Assembly: GCF_003696265.1 (NCBI RefSeq)
Contig: NZ_RFFH01000015.1
Location: forward strand, 62,001-126,000
Direction of reading: 5' to 3'
DNA from: Nocardia stercoris
Lineage (GTDB): Bacteria > Actinomycetota > Actinomycetes > Mycobacteriales > Mycobacteriaceae
Length of the DNA: 64,000 nucleotides
The stretch's first letter is position 1. Every line of letters begins with the position of its first letter. The notes below the pieces were generated by a model. The model was given only the letters and a program-made list of their open reading frames with translations, was not told the DNA's origin and ran no database searches. Below are positions 8,348-17,446 of this stretch, one piece after another. The translations under genes and the position numbers were made by a program.

Positions 8348-9727
8348 ATGTACCGCATGTACCGCGAACACACCACAGTGACCGGACCTCGCACATCGGA
8401 CCCGGCCCGAATCGAACCGGCCGGCACCGACCACTCCGGATCGCAGACCGCCACGGCAGTCGCCGCCGCCGTGCGCGACGGTCTAGCGACGCCGGAGCAG
8501 GTGACCGCCGCCGCCCTGCTGCGGATCACCGCCGCGAATCCGAAAGTCAACGCGTTCAGCGTGATTCGGACCGAGCAGGCGACCGCGGAGGCAGCCGAGA
8601 CGGCCGAGCGCCTCGACCTGGAAGCCCTCCCGCTGGCCGGGGTGCCGATCGCCGTCAAGCCGACCGCGACGGCCGCCGACAGCACGATCGCCCTGCAGAT
8701 CGCCGACCACCACGAGGTGACCCGCCGGCTGCGCGCCGCCGGGGCCGTGGTGGTGGGTTTGACCGAAGGGTCCGAACTGGACCTGTGGGCGAACACCGAC
8801 TCCCCCGCCGGCATCACCCGCTCCCCGGCAAACCCGCGGTTCGGCGCCGGTGGCGCGTCGGGCGGGTCCGCGGCGGCGGTGGCAGCCGGTCTGGTGCCGA
8901 TCGCACACGGAACCGACAACCTCGGATCGCTTCGGATCCCCGCCGCCTGCTGTGGCGTGGTGGGCGTGAAGCCGGGCCGCGGTGTGGTGCCGTCCGATAT
9001 CGGCGTGGACTCCTGGGACGGCCTGGCCGAGAACGGCGTGCTGGCCCGGACGGTCACCGATGCCGCGCTCGCGCTGTCCGTGCTGGCCGCGCGACCGGCA
9101 CTGGCCGATCTGGATCCGCCCGCGCCACTGCGGATCGCGCTGGTGACCGAATCCCCGTATCCAGCTGTGCGCGTAGACCGTTCGTGGCGCAACGCCGCCC
9201 GGCTGGCCGGCCGGGCCGCCGCCGGGGCCGGTCACTCGGTCGCGCTCGCCGAGCTGCCGGGCACCGGCCTGCTGCCGGCGCTGGTGCTGCGCTGGTTGGC
9301 CAGTGCGGCCCGGGAGGCGCGGCGGCTGCCGAGCGGTTTCCGGCTGCAGACCCGCACCCGCACTCATGCCGCGTTGGGCAATGCGGTGCTGCGGGCGGGC
9401 CTGATCCGGCCCGCGCAGGCCGAGCGGATCGAGAACCGGATGTTGAACTTCTTCGACGACTACGACGTGGTGCTCAGCCCGACGCTGGCCACGCCGCCGC
9501 CGGCCCGGTCGTGGCACGACCGGTCCTGGGCGGCGAACGTCTGCGACGACCTGCGCCGGACGCCGTTCACCGCGGTGTGGAACCTGATCGGCTGGGCCGC
9601 GGTGAGCCTGCCGGTGGGGACGCATCCCCGCACGGGCGCGCCGCTGGCGGTGCAGTTGGCCGGCCCGCCCGGAAGCGAGGCGACGCTGCTGCGGCTGGCC
9701 GCGCAGCTCGAGGCCGCGCGGCCCTGA
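8348..9727 (+). CDS. Amidase (amidase-signature family)
   Basis: 459-residue amidase-signature enzyme hydrolysing an unknown amide, cytoplasmic. The Ser-cisSer-Lys triad is visible. The Lys is in GVPIAVKPT (about residue 102). The cis-Ser lies in the Gly/Ser-rich FGAGGASGGSAAAVAAG (about 162-178). The nucleophilic Ser is in GTDNLGSLRIPAACCG (about 192). A G-run (8333-8338) sits 9 nt before ATG 8348, supporting this start over ATG 8357. It is divergent from the Ser/Thr kinase and convergent, with only 7 nt between stops, to a LysR regulator that may control it. Confidence 0.9.
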   Translation: MYRMYREHTTVTGPRTSDPARIEPAGTDHSGSQTATAVAAAVRDGLATPEQVTAAALLRITAANPKVNAFSVIRTEQATAEAAETAERLDLEALPLAGVPIAVKPTATAADSTIALQIADHHEVTRRLRAAGAVVVGLTEGSELDLWANTDSPAGITRSPANPRFGAGGASGGSAAAVAAGLVPIAHGTDNLGSLRIPAACCGVVGVKPGRGVVPSDIGVDSWDGLAENGVLARTVTDAALALSVLAARPALADLDPPAPLRIALVTESPYPAVRVDRSWRNAARLAGRAAAGAGHSVALAELPGTGLLPALVLRWLASAAREARRLPSGFRLQTRTRTHAALGNAVLRAGLIRPAQAERIENRMLNFFDDYDVVLSPTLATPPPARSWHDRSWAANVCDDLRRTPFTAVWNLIGWAAVSLPVGTHPRTGAPLAVQLAGPPGSEATLLRLAAQLEAARP

Positions 9728-9734
9728 TCCGGCG

Positions 9735-10634
9735 TTATTCGGCGGCCACCAGCTCCGGGGCGGGGGCGGCGGCACCGAAGCCGCCGGCCAGTACCCGGTT
9801 GGCGAAGTCGAGGATGGTGGGCCGGTCGTCGTCGCTGCGCCAGGCCACGACCAGCTCGCAGGGCGCGAGTCCGGTCACCGGGCGCGCGGTGAGGCCGGGC
9901 CAGCGGTAGAGCGGCACATTGTTCTCGGCGAGCAGGCAGACGCCCAGGCCGAGGCTGACGGCTTCGAGCCGTTCCTCGGCGGAGGCGGCCTCGGCACCGA
10001 TCTTGACGTTGCGGCCGATCCGGGCGTCGTTGCCGAGCCAGAAGTCGCGCGCCGAACCGGCTTCGGCGGGCATGGCGATGAAGCTCTCGTCGGCCAGGTC
10101 GGCGAAGGCGATGGTCTCGGTGGCGGCGAGCGGGTGGTTCTCCGGCAGCAGCACCCAGCGGGCCTCGGTGCGCAGTACCTGCCAGCGGTAGCGGACGCCG
10201 TCGGGCACGGGCAGCCACATCAGCGCGAGGTCCGCCTGCAGGCTGGACAGACCGCTGGAGGGGTCGTTCCAGGAGGCGGAGTGCAGGGCGAGGCGGTGGC
10301 CGCTGGCGCTCTCCAGGTCGGCGATCAGGCCGCGCCCGATCGAGGATTGGATACCGACGCGCAGGACCTCACCGGCCTCCTGCAGGGCCACGTTCGTGAC
10401 CTCCCAGAGGTCGAGGATCTTGCGGGCGCCGTCGAGCAGTTCCTTGCCGGCGACGGTCAGGGCGACGCTGCGCTGATTGCGATCGAACAGGACCACGTCG
10501 AGCTGGCGTTCGAGCTGCCGGATCTGACGCGACAGCGTGGGTTGGGCGATGTGCAGCCGTTGTGCGGCGTTGGTGAAGTGAAGTTCCTCCGCGACGGCAA
10601 CGAAGTACCGCAAGTCGCGCAAATGCGGGTCCAT
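9735..10634 (-). CDS. LysR-family transcriptional regulator
   Basis: 299-residue LysR regulator. The N-terminal winged helix begins MDPHLRDLRYFVAVAEELHF, with recognition-helix region RLHIAQPTLSRQIRQLE and wing LFDRNQRSVALTVAG, then a type-2 periplasmic-binding-like effector domain (about 90-290). Its effector is unknown. Gene arrangement (tail-to-tail with the amidase rather than divergent) does not by itself identify the target; autoregulation from the 517-bp upstream region is likely for the family. Confidence 0.92.
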   Translation of the reverse strand: MDPHLRDLRYFVAVAEELHFTNAAQRLHIAQPTLSRQIRQLERQLDVVLFDRNQRSVALTVAGKELLDGARKILDLWEVTNVALQEAGEVLRVGIQSSIGRGLIADLESASGHRLALHSASWNDPSSGLSSLQADLALMWLPVPDGVRYRWQVLRTEARWVLLPENHPLAATETIAFADLADESFIAMPAEAGSARDFWLGNDARIGRNVKIGAEAASAEERLEAVSLGLGVCLLAENNVPLYRWPGLTARPVTGLAPCELVVAWRSDDDRPTILDFANRVLAGGFGAAAPAPELVAAE

Positions 10635-11151
10635 AGGCTTTTGCTATCAGAATCGCTCACGAAAATCCAGCCAAATCGGGCCGGTTGTGTGGAATCGCGG
10701 GCCGGAAACGGTCGCGAAGTTTGTTATGGACAGCATATGTGCTGCCATGCCGGATTGCACATCACTCTGAGCGAATCCGCAGACAACTCCCCCGACCGAC
10801 GCGGCAGCGCCGGACCAGTGTGCCGACCAGCACGTAGCTCAGATTTGCTGGTCGCCGCCCCGCCGGGCAGACAGTCCAGCAACAAACGGACAAACCGGTC
10901 GGTCGACGCCGCAATCCCACTCAGTGAACTTCGTCACATAGAACGGTCCCAGGCCCTCCCGCACAGGCGGACAATTCCGTTCGCCGAACCGCGCGAGCGC
11001 CACCCGGAGCCTCGGACAGAGCCGTCCCGGACCCCTGCCCAGCCGGCGGCACGGCCGAGTCCCACCACACATTTGGACACATGACCAGATAACTGGGCGC
11101 ACGAGTACCCGCGTTCGCGGCGCCCAGCAGGCGCCGCGAGCCGGACCGGTC
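10635..11151. other. 517-bp non-coding region upstream of the LysR gene
   Basis: No supportable gene. It contains the LysR promoter side and, next to hpt, the hpt terminator. An imperfect dyad at 10726-10748 (ATGG-A-CAGCA / TGCTG-CCAT) about 95 bp upstream of the LysR start could be an operator; this is weak inference. The remainder is mixed sequence without clear structure. Confidence 0.45.
11116..11138 (-). terminator. Putative terminator downstream of hpt
   Basis: 9-bp GC stem CGCGGCGCC (11116-11124) / GGCGCCGCG (11130-11138) with a 5-nt CAGCA loop, 13 nt past the hpt stop. No long T-run follows. Confidence 0.6.
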
Positions 11152-11703
11152 CTACTCGTAGACCTTCGGGTGCAGCGTGCCGATGTAGGGCAGGTCGCGG
11201 TAGCGCTCGTCGTAGTCGAGGCCGTACCCCACCACGAACTCGTTCGGAATGTCGAAGCCGACATGCGCGACCTCGACCTGGGCCCGCAGCGCATCCGGCT
11301 TGCGCAGCAATGTCACGACCTCGAGCGAGGCCGGGTTGCGGGCGGCCAGATTGCGCTTGAGCCACGACAACGTCAGCCCGGAATCGATGATGTCCTCGAC
11401 GATCAGCACGTTGCGGCCGGCGATGTCCTTGTCGAGATCCTTGAGGATCCGCACCACACCCGACGACGAGGTCGACGACCCGTACGACGAGACGGCCATG
11501 AACTCCATCTGAGTCGGTACGGGCAGTGCCCGGGCCAGGTCGGTCATGAAGAAGATGGCGCCCTTGAGCACCCCGACGAGCAGCAGATCCCCTTCGGGAC
11601 CGCCCGCCGGATACCGCTTGCCGATGAGCTCGGCCAGTTCCTCGACCTTCGCCTGGATCTGCTCCTCGGTGATCAGCACCGACGCGATGTCGTCCCCGTA
11701 CAC
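11152..11703 (-). CDS. hpt: Hypoxanthine (guanine) phosphoribosyltransferase
   Basis: 183-residue purine-salvage enzyme converting hypoxanthine/guanine plus PRPP to IMP/GMP. The PRPP-binding motif LIVEDIIDSGLTL is present (about 106-118). So are the LVGVLKGAIFF loop and the C-terminal base-binding FVVGYGLDYDERYRDLPYIG. Start GTG 11703 (V-Y-G-D-D-I-A-S) matches the family N-terminus; an AAGGGA lies about 11 nt upstream. It begins 16 nt after the tilS stop, so it is the last gene of the dacB-DUF2342-tilS-hpt operon. Confidence 0.96.
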   Translation of the reverse strand: MYGDDIASVLITEEQIQAKVEELAELIGKRYPAGGPEGDLLLVGVLKGAIFFMTDLARALPVPTQMEFMAVSSYGSSTSSSGVVRILKDLDKDIAGRNVLIVEDIIDSGLTLSWLKRNLAARNPASLEVVTLLRKPDALRAQVEVAHVGFDIPNEFVVGYGLDYDERYRDLPYIGTLHPKVYE

Positions 11704-11719
11704 GTCCGCTGGATTCCCT

Positions 11720-12727
11720 TCACTGGCTTTCGCGAGACCCGAGCCGACGTACCCGGGACATCTGGAGCCTGCCATGTTCCCGCACGGCAACCAACCTCGT
11801 CCCCGGTGCCGACCCGCCCACCGCCACGCCGCCCTGGCCGCGCCAATCGGTGACCAGGGCATCGACGGACCGTAAGTGCTTCTCTCCCAAGCCTTTCGCG
11901 CCACCGTCCAGCAACCACTGCCGGATCGCCCGGCGACGCACGGCCGCAGGCGCGGCCGCGAGCTCCGCCACCGACAGTCCCGGGCCCGCGGCGGCGGTAC
12001 TCAGCAACCGGGCCGCAAGCTCGTCCAGCACGGCACCGTCGTCGCGCAGCTGACCGGCGGTCCGGGCCAACGCGGACGCCACCCCGCCGCCGAGCACCTC
12101 CTCGAGCAACGGCAGCACCTCGGTCCGCAACCGGACCCGGCGGAACTCGGCCGCGCTGTTGTGCGGGTCTTCGTGCGGCTCGAGCCCCAGATCCGCGCAC
12201 AGCTGCCGGGTATCGGCCCGGCGTACACCCAGCAGCGGCCGCCCCCACGGGTCCGCGAAGTCGGCCATACCCTGGATCGACCGCGGGCCCGAACCGCGGG
12301 CGAGCCCGAGCAGCACGGTCTCGGCCTGATCGTCGAGGGTGTGTCCGAGCAGCACCGGCAGCCCGTCGCGGGCGGCGTCCAGCGCCGCGTACCGCGCCTG
12401 CCGCGCCGCGGCCTCCAGCCCGCCGCCGCCGTCGACCCGGATCCGCAGCACCTGCGCGGACCGGCAGCCCAGACCGGTCGCGGCGGCCGCGGCCGCCGCG
12501 GCGACCTGCGCCGACCCGGCCTGCAGGTCGTGATCGACGATCAGCGCGTGCACGACGTCGGCCTCGGCGACCGCGGCGGCGGTGAGGGCCAGCGAGTCGG
12601 CGCCCCCGGACAATCCGACCGCCACCACCCCGGTCGGGCGGTACCGGTCCAGCCACTTCCGCACCGCGTGCCGCAACGCCAGCGCGGCCGGAGTCTCCGG
12701 CAGCCGGGCGCGATGCGAACCGGTCAC
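11720..12727 (-). CDS. tilS: tRNA(Ile)-lysidine synthase TilS
   Basis: 335-residue N-type ATP pyrophosphatase that attaches lysine to C34 of tRNA-Ile(CAU), switching its decoding from AUG to AUA. The PP-loop SGGADS lies in VVAVGLSGGADSLAL (about 32-46). The downstream motifs LLGHTLDDQAETVLLGLARG and HEDPHNS are typical. A helical C-terminal tRNA-binding part follows. The start is uncertain: the frame is open well upstream, but GTG 12727 places the start 16 nt after the preceding stop, matching operon spacing. Confidence 0.92.
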   Translation of the reverse strand: MTGSHRARLPETPAALALRHAVRKWLDRYRPTGVVAVGLSGGADSLALTAAAVAEADVVHALIVDHDLQAGSAQVAAAAAAAATGLGCRSAQVLRIRVDGGGGLEAAARQARYAALDAARDGLPVLLGHTLDDQAETVLLGLARGSGPRSIQGMADFADPWGRPLLGVRRADTRQLCADLGLEPHEDPHNSAAEFRRVRLRTEVLPLLEEVLGGGVASALARTAGQLRDDGAVLDELAARLLSTAAAGPGLSVAELAAAPAAVRRRAIRQWLLDGGAKGLGEKHLRSVDALVTDWRGQGGVAVGGSAPGTRLVAVREHGRLQMSRVRRLGSRESQ

Positions 12728-12743
12728 CGGACCGGGTGCGTGC

Positions 12744-13883
12744 TCACCCGAGCACCCGGTCGATCCAGTGCTGCGGCTGCTCGATCTCGGCGGGCAGCGG
12801 CAAGGTATCCGGGGCGGTCCACACCGCGTTGAAGTTCGCGGTACCGACCCGGCCGACGACGGCGTCGACGAAGGCCTTGCCACGCACGTACTGCGCGGCC
12901 TTGGCGTCCATGCCGAGCAGGGCCCGCAGCAGCCGCTGCATGGGGTTCACCGCGCGCTTGCGGCGTTCGTCGAAGGCGGCCCGGATCTCGGTGACGGTCG
13001 GCACGACGGCCGGGCCGACCGCGTCCATCACGTGATCGGCGTGCCCTTCCAGCAGGGTGCCGAGCACCAGCAACCGGTCGAGCGCCTCGCGTTGCGCGGG
13101 CGGCTGGGCGGCCCGCAGCAGCCCGATCACGCCACGGTCGGCGGGGTCGTCGCTGGGCGGGTTCCGATCGGCCCGCCGCTCGCGGAGATCGGCCACCAGC
13201 CGCTGCAACATGGCGGTCACCGGCTCGTCCCCGACATCGCCGAGGATGTCCACGGTGTTCTTCATGTAGCCGCCGAGCCACGGCGAGGATGAGAACTGCA
13301 CCCGGTGGGTGACCTCGTGCAGGCACACCCACAACCGGAAGTCGCTGGGCGACACCCCGAGTGCGCGTTCCACCGACATGATGTTCGGCGCGACCAGCAG
13401 CAGCGTGCCGTCCGGGCCGGTGAACGGGTCGTACTGGCCCAGGATCGCCGTGGACAGGAACCCGAGCATCGCGCCCGCCTGCAGTCCGGCGGCGCGCCCG
13501 GGCTTCCGGCCGCCGGGTTCGGGCCGACCGGCCAGTTCGGACATGGATCCGGCGGCGGCCCGGATCCAGCCGGGCCGGTCGACGATCTGCGCGGGCGGAA
13601 TCGGCATGCCGTCGGCCAGCCCGCTGACCTCCCGGACCGGTCCCTCGGCGCGAACCGCGGCCGAAGTCAGTTCACCGACCACTTGCTCGGCGGAATAGCG
13701 GCTGGTCCGGGGCCCGGCGGGCACCAACGCGACGGCCGTGCGCGCCGCGAGATCCCAGTCCACCGCGCCCAGCGGGGACGGGCGCGGACGGTGGACCAGC
13801 TGCCCGGTCTCGACATCGACCAGAACCTCTTCGGGCCGCCCGGCATCATCGGGCCGACGTGCGAGCCTGTCGTCTCCGGTCAT
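12744..13883 (-). CDS. Zinc-dependent metalloprotease (DUF2342, coenzyme F420 biosynthesis-associated type)
   Basis: 379-residue protein with zincin motif HEVTH (in LWVCLHEVTHRVQF, about residues 188-201) and a downstream LLEGHADHVMDAVG that can supply the third ligand. This is the DUF2342/zincin_2 family fixed next to tilS and dacB in mycolata (Rv3626c position). Its substrates are unknown. ATG 13883 (MTGDDRLARR) lies 13 nt after the dacB stop; the open frame further upstream overlaps dacB and is a shadow. Confidence 0.9.
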   Translation of the reverse strand: MTGDDRLARRPDDAGRPEEVLVDVETGQLVHRPRPSPLGAVDWDLAARTAVALVPAGPRTSRYSAEQVVGELTSAAVRAEGPVREVSGLADGMPIPPAQIVDRPGWIRAAAGSMSELAGRPEPGGRKPGRAAGLQAGAMLGFLSTAILGQYDPFTGPDGTLLLVAPNIMSVERALGVSPSDFRLWVCLHEVTHRVQFSSSPWLGGYMKNTVDILGDVGDEPVTAMLQRLVADLRERRADRNPPSDDPADRGVIGLLRAAQPPAQREALDRLLVLGTLLEGHADHVMDAVGPAVVPTVTEIRAAFDERRKRAVNPMQRLLRALLGMDAKAAQYVRGKAFVDAVVGRVGTANFNAVWTAPDTLPLPAEIEQPQHWIDRVLG

Positions 13884-13896
13884 GGTCCACCACCCG

Positions 13897-15399
13897 TCAG
13901 GAGCATCCACAGTTGCGTAGTGCCGCCGCGATCGCGTCCAGCGCCGGCCGGCTCGCCTCCGGGGGCCTGTCGTTGGACATGAGCGCGAAGGTGAGGACCC
14001 GGCCGTCGTTGTCGAGCACGTACCCAGCCAACGCACTGGAGACCGACAGAGTTCCGGTCTTCGCCCGGACCCAGCCGGCGCCGCCGTGTGTGGGCTGGCC
14101 GTCGGTGAACCGGGGTGCCAGCGAACCGGTCCCGCCGGCCACCGGCAGCAGGTCCAGCAGCGGTGCCAGCGGCCCGGCCACCGCGCCCTGGGCGGCCGGG
14201 GCGGTGGTCGGCACCCCGATGCCCGGAACCGGGTTGGGGACACCGGTCGGCGTGGTGCTCGCGGGAGTCGCGGGTGCGGCCGCCTCGGCCAGCAGTTTGT
14301 CCAGCAGCCGCGCCGGGACCCGGTCCTCGGTGGACAGGCCGCTATTGTCCAGCAGCGTGACCCCGGAGGTGTCGAAGCCCGCGGCGCCGAGCGCGGTCAG
14401 CGTGGCGCCCGCGGCACCGCCGAAGGACTGTTCCGCGCCGGTGGCGGCGGCGATCTCGCGGCCGATGGTTTCGGCGAGCACGTCGTCGGAGTCGACCATC
14501 ATCTGCCGCAACCGATCCCGCATCGGCGCCGACTGCACCCGCGCGATCTCGGCGGCACCGGCCGCCGCTTTCCCCGGGTGGACGACCGCGGGATCCACAC
14601 CCAGGGCCGTGGCGAGGGCGCGTCCGGCGTCGAGGGCGGGAGTGCCGCTGCGCGGCGAGTATTCGACCAGCGAGTCGAGGCGCCCACCGTCGAGCATGAC
14701 CGGTTCGATCGGCGCCCACGAGCCACCGGCGATATCGGCCGGATCCCAGCCCACCGGCCAGCCCGGTCCGGAGTAGACCGAGGTGTCGACCGCGATCGAC
14801 TCGACGTGCCGCCCGGACTGCTTGATCTGGCTGACCAGGTCGGACAGTTTCGGCCCGCCCGGGTAGTAGCCCTTGCCGTCGCGGGCGGCGGTCAGGGTCG
14901 GGTCACCGCCGGCGACCAGGACCAGCTCACCAGGCGTCGCGCCGGATACCACGGTGGTGGCGACCCGATGGTCGGACGGCACTACGAGCAGGGCCGCCGC
15001 GGCGGTCAGCACCTTGTTGGTCGAGGCCGGGATCACGGGCTTGTCGGGCTCGGCGCTCCACAACACGGTGCCGGTTGCGGCGTCGGTGACCGAACCGGAG
15101 AAACCGCCCAGGTCGGTGCTGGTGACCAGCGGTCCCAGCGCGGCCGCCAGACCACGCGCACTCGGCTGGGGCGCGTTCGCCGCGGCCGGCGCGATCTGGG
15201 AGAAGGCGCGCACCGGCGCGGGCGCGGCCACGATCACCAGTCCCCCGTGCCGGAATTCGGGCGTCCACGGTTTGACCGTGAGCAGGGCAGCAACCGATAG
15301 CGCCACGACCGCGGCGAACCCGGCCGTCAGTCCGATCCACGTTCTGCGCCGCCGCCGGGCGGCCAGCCCACCCATGTTCTTGTTCCGAAGCCCAACCAC
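13897..15399 (-). CDS. dacB: D-alanyl-D-alanine carboxypeptidase/endopeptidase (PBP4-type, S13)
   Basis: 500-residue penicillin-binding peptidase trimming peptidoglycan stem peptides outside the membrane. An uncleaved-looking N-terminal membrane helix (about 20-43) follows an Arg-rich cytoplasmic tip. The three active-site motifs are SxxK in PASTNKVLT (about 131-134), SxN in LLDNSGLS, and KTG in VRAKTGTLS. A Pro/Thr/Ala-rich linker (about 375-400) lies between the SxN and KTG motifs. First gene of the operon leading to hpt; divergent from ppa. The start may instead be ATG 15375 (MGGLAARRR). Confidence 0.93.
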   Translation of the reverse strand: MVGLRNKNMGGLAARRRRRTWIGLTAGFAAVVALSVAALLTVKPWTPEFRHGGLVIVAAPAPVRAFSQIAPAAANAPQPSARGLAAALGPLVTSTDLGGFSGSVTDAATGTVLWSAEPDKPVIPASTNKVLTAAAALLVVPSDHRVATTVVSGATPGELVLVAGGDPTLTAARDGKGYYPGGPKLSDLVSQIKQSGRHVESIAVDTSVYSGPGWPVGWDPADIAGGSWAPIEPVMLDGGRLDSLVEYSPRSGTPALDAGRALATALGVDPAVVHPGKAAAGAAEIARVQSAPMRDRLRQMMVDSDDVLAETIGREIAAATGAEQSFGGAAGATLTALGAAGFDTSGVTLLDNSGLSTEDRVPARLLDKLLAEAAAPATPASTTPTGVPNPVPGIGVPTTAPAAQGAVAGPLAPLLDLLPVAGGTGSLAPRFTDGQPTHGGAGWVRAKTGTLSVSSALAGYVLDNDGRVLTFALMSNDRPPEASRPALDAIAAALRNCGCS

Positions 15400-15513
15400 C
15401 GAACCGCCGTCTCCTCGCCCGTGCGTTCCCCGCCCACACTATCCTCACCTCGCCAGGGTTCCTCCGAACGAACTGGCGAGTCGGCAGCCGAGCCAACGAA
15501 GTAAGGAGATGAC

Positions 15514-16005
15514 GTGGAGTTCGACGTCACCATCGAGATCCCGCGCGGTCAGCGCAACAAGTACGAGGTCGACCACAAGACCGGCCGGGTCCGCCTGGAC
15601 CGCTACCTCTACACCCCGATGGTCTACCCCGCGGACTACGGCTCGATCGATAACACGCTGGGCTCGGACGGCGACCCGCTGGACTGCCTGGTGCTGCTGC
15701 GCGAGCCGGTGTTCCCGGGTGTCATCGTAGAGGCGCGCCCGGTCGGTGTGCTGCTGATGAGCGACGAGGCCGGCGGCGACGAGAAGGTCGTGGCGGTTCC
15801 GGCCGGCGACAAGCGCTGGAACCACATCCAGGACCTGAACGACCTGGGCGAGTTCGAGCGCAAGGAGATCGAGCACTTCTTCGAGCACTACAAGGACCTC
15901 GAGCCCGGCAAGTGGGTCAAGGTCGAGGGCTGGGACGGCCGGGAGAAGGCCGAGACGCTGGTCGTGGAGGCGTTCGCCCGTGCCAAGGAGCAGGGCGACC
16001 ACTGA
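15514..16005 (+). CDS. ppa: Inorganic pyrophosphatase (family I)
   Basis: 163-residue soluble Mg-dependent enzyme hydrolysing PPi, pulling biosynthetic reactions forward. The family signature is at the metal site (DGDPLDCLVL, about 52-61); MEFDVTIEIPRGQRNKYEVD at the start and KRWNHIQDLNDL are typical. The start is GTG 15514 with a clear AAGGAG Shine-Dalgarno about 6 nt upstream. Divergent from dacB, as in relatives. Confidence 0.97.
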   Translation: MEFDVTIEIPRGQRNKYEVDHKTGRVRLDRYLYTPMVYPADYGSIDNTLGSDGDPLDCLVLLREPVFPGVIVEARPVGVLLMSDEAGGDEKVVAVPAGDKRWNHIQDLNDLGEFERKEIEHFFEHYKDLEPGKWVKVEGWDGREKAETLVVEAFARAKEQGDH

Positions 16006-16143
16006 CTGCCGCGCACCTGAGCGTGGCGCGGACGCCACCGTCGACCCCCCGATACGACGATGTCGTCCGCGCCCGCGGTGCCCGATCCGGCATATCGGAC
16101 AAGCAGTCCTACCGGATGCGGTACCGGAAACAGTAGCGCCGAA

Positions 16144-16177
16144 CGGCCCCCGCCACCATTCCGGCAAACGGGGGCCG
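16144..16177. terminator. Bidirectional terminator between ppa and the crotonase gene
   Basis: Perfect 9-bp stem CGGCCCCCG (16144-16152) / CGGGGGCCG (16169-16177) with a 16-nt loop, between the two convergent genes. Confidence 0.7.
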
Positions 16178-16206
16178 CGGCGGCCCGATCGGACCGCGGC
16201 GCGAAA

Positions 16207-17028
16207 CTATTTGCCGCGGAAGGCCGGTGGGCGTTTCTCGAAGACCGCCTGGATCGCCTCGGTGATGTCCTCCGAGGGCAGGAAGGCCGCGTTCCAGGTC
16301 GAGACGTAGCGCAGCCCGTCGGCGACCCGGCCGGCCTTCGGCTGGTCGAGCACGTCCTTGACGCCCTGCACCACCAGCGGCGGGTTGGCCGCGATCTCGC
16401 GGGCCAGCTCGTGCGCGGCGGCCAGTACCGCGTCGCGGTCGGGATACACGTCGTTGACCAGGCCGATCCGCTCGGCGCGGGCGGCGTCGATGTCCTTGCC
16501 GGTGTAGGCCAGCTCGCGCAGGTGGCCCTCGCCGATGATGCCGGGCAGCCGGTGCAGCGAGCCGATGTCGGCGACGATGGCCACCTTGGCCTCGCGCAGG
16601 CTGAACAGTGCGTCGGCGCTGGCCAGGCGGATGTCGGCGGCGGCGATCAGGTCCAGCCCGCCGCCGATGCACCAGCCGGAGACGGCCGCGATCACCGGCT
16701 TGACGCTGTCGGCGACGGCGGTCACCGCGGCCTGCAGCCGGCGGATGTCGCGCAGGAAGGCGGTGCGCGGCGCGGCCAGCGCCTTGTCCCCGAGCAGCGG
16801 GCCGAACAGCGGCGACATGGCGGGCAGGTCGAGGCCGTAGGAGAAGTGCTCGCCCGCGCCGGTCAGCACCACCGCGCGCACCTCGTCGTCGGCGTCGAGC
16901 TCGGCGAAGATCAACGGCAGCTCACGCCAGAAGTCGGGGCCCATCGCGTTGCCCTTGCCGGGGCCGGTCAGGGTCACCTGGGCGACGTGATCGGCGATCT
17001 CGACGGTGAATGCCTTCCAATCGGTCAT
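16207..17028 (-). CDS. Crotonase/enoyl-CoA hydratase family, dienoyl-CoA isomerase-like
   Basis: 273-residue crotonase-fold protein. Oxyanion-hole segments are YGLDLPAM (about 64-71) and CIGGGLDLIAAADIR. The segment EAKVAIVADIGSLHRLP carries Glu and Asp at the spacing found in delta3,5-delta2,4-dienoyl-CoA isomerases (EVDxGLAADVGTLQRLPK in mammalian ECH1). Isomerisation of dienoyl-CoA in unsaturated fatty acid oxidation is therefore a better guess than plain hydration. ATG 17028 begins MTDWKAFTVE. Single gene; no other beta-oxidation genes nearby. Confidence 0.88.
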   Translation of the reverse strand: MTDWKAFTVEIADHVAQVTLTGPGKGNAMGPDFWRELPLIFAELDADDEVRAVVLTGAGEHFSYGLDLPAMSPLFGPLLGDKALAAPRTAFLRDIRRLQAAVTAVADSVKPVIAAVSGWCIGGGLDLIAAADIRLASADALFSLREAKVAIVADIGSLHRLPGIIGEGHLRELAYTGKDIDAARAERIGLVNDVYPDRDAVLAAAHELAREIAANPPLVVQGVKDVLDQPKAGRVADGLRYVSTWNAAFLPSEDITEAIQAVFEKRPPAFRGK

Positions 17029-17446
17029 TCCGCCAGCCTAATGCCCACCCTCGCGGACCCGGCCTACCGGGCAGTAGCGACCGTGCTGGTAGACACTGGT
17101 TTTCAGCGGCGCGACGGCGGATCATGGAGGTATCGCCCCCGCACGCCCGGAGTTCACCGTGTCGCACCTCGAAGGTATCGGCCCCGCCCGGGAGAACCGC
17201 TGGCCTCGAACCCATCCCCGCTATCGTGGCACCGTCGGGCAGACCCGGATCCCGGTTTCCCGTTCACTGGATGCCGAGTTCCGTTTCCAGGCCCGATTCG
17301 ATTGCGACCGAACGACTTCCGAGTCCGATCCGGCACGCACGGTGCACCGGCCGGAACCGCTCGGCGCACCCGACGGGCCGCCGCGGCAACCGTCCGCAGA
17401 ATCGGGTTATCCTCCGGCGGCCACCGCGGCCCTCTACCCTGGTGAC
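17029..17446. other. Divergent intergenic region (418 bp)
   Basis: Between the divergent crotonase and YbaK genes. Open frames exist on both strands but none has a start, composition or similarity I can support. Expected to hold two promoters; no RNA structure recognised. Confidence 0.5.
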
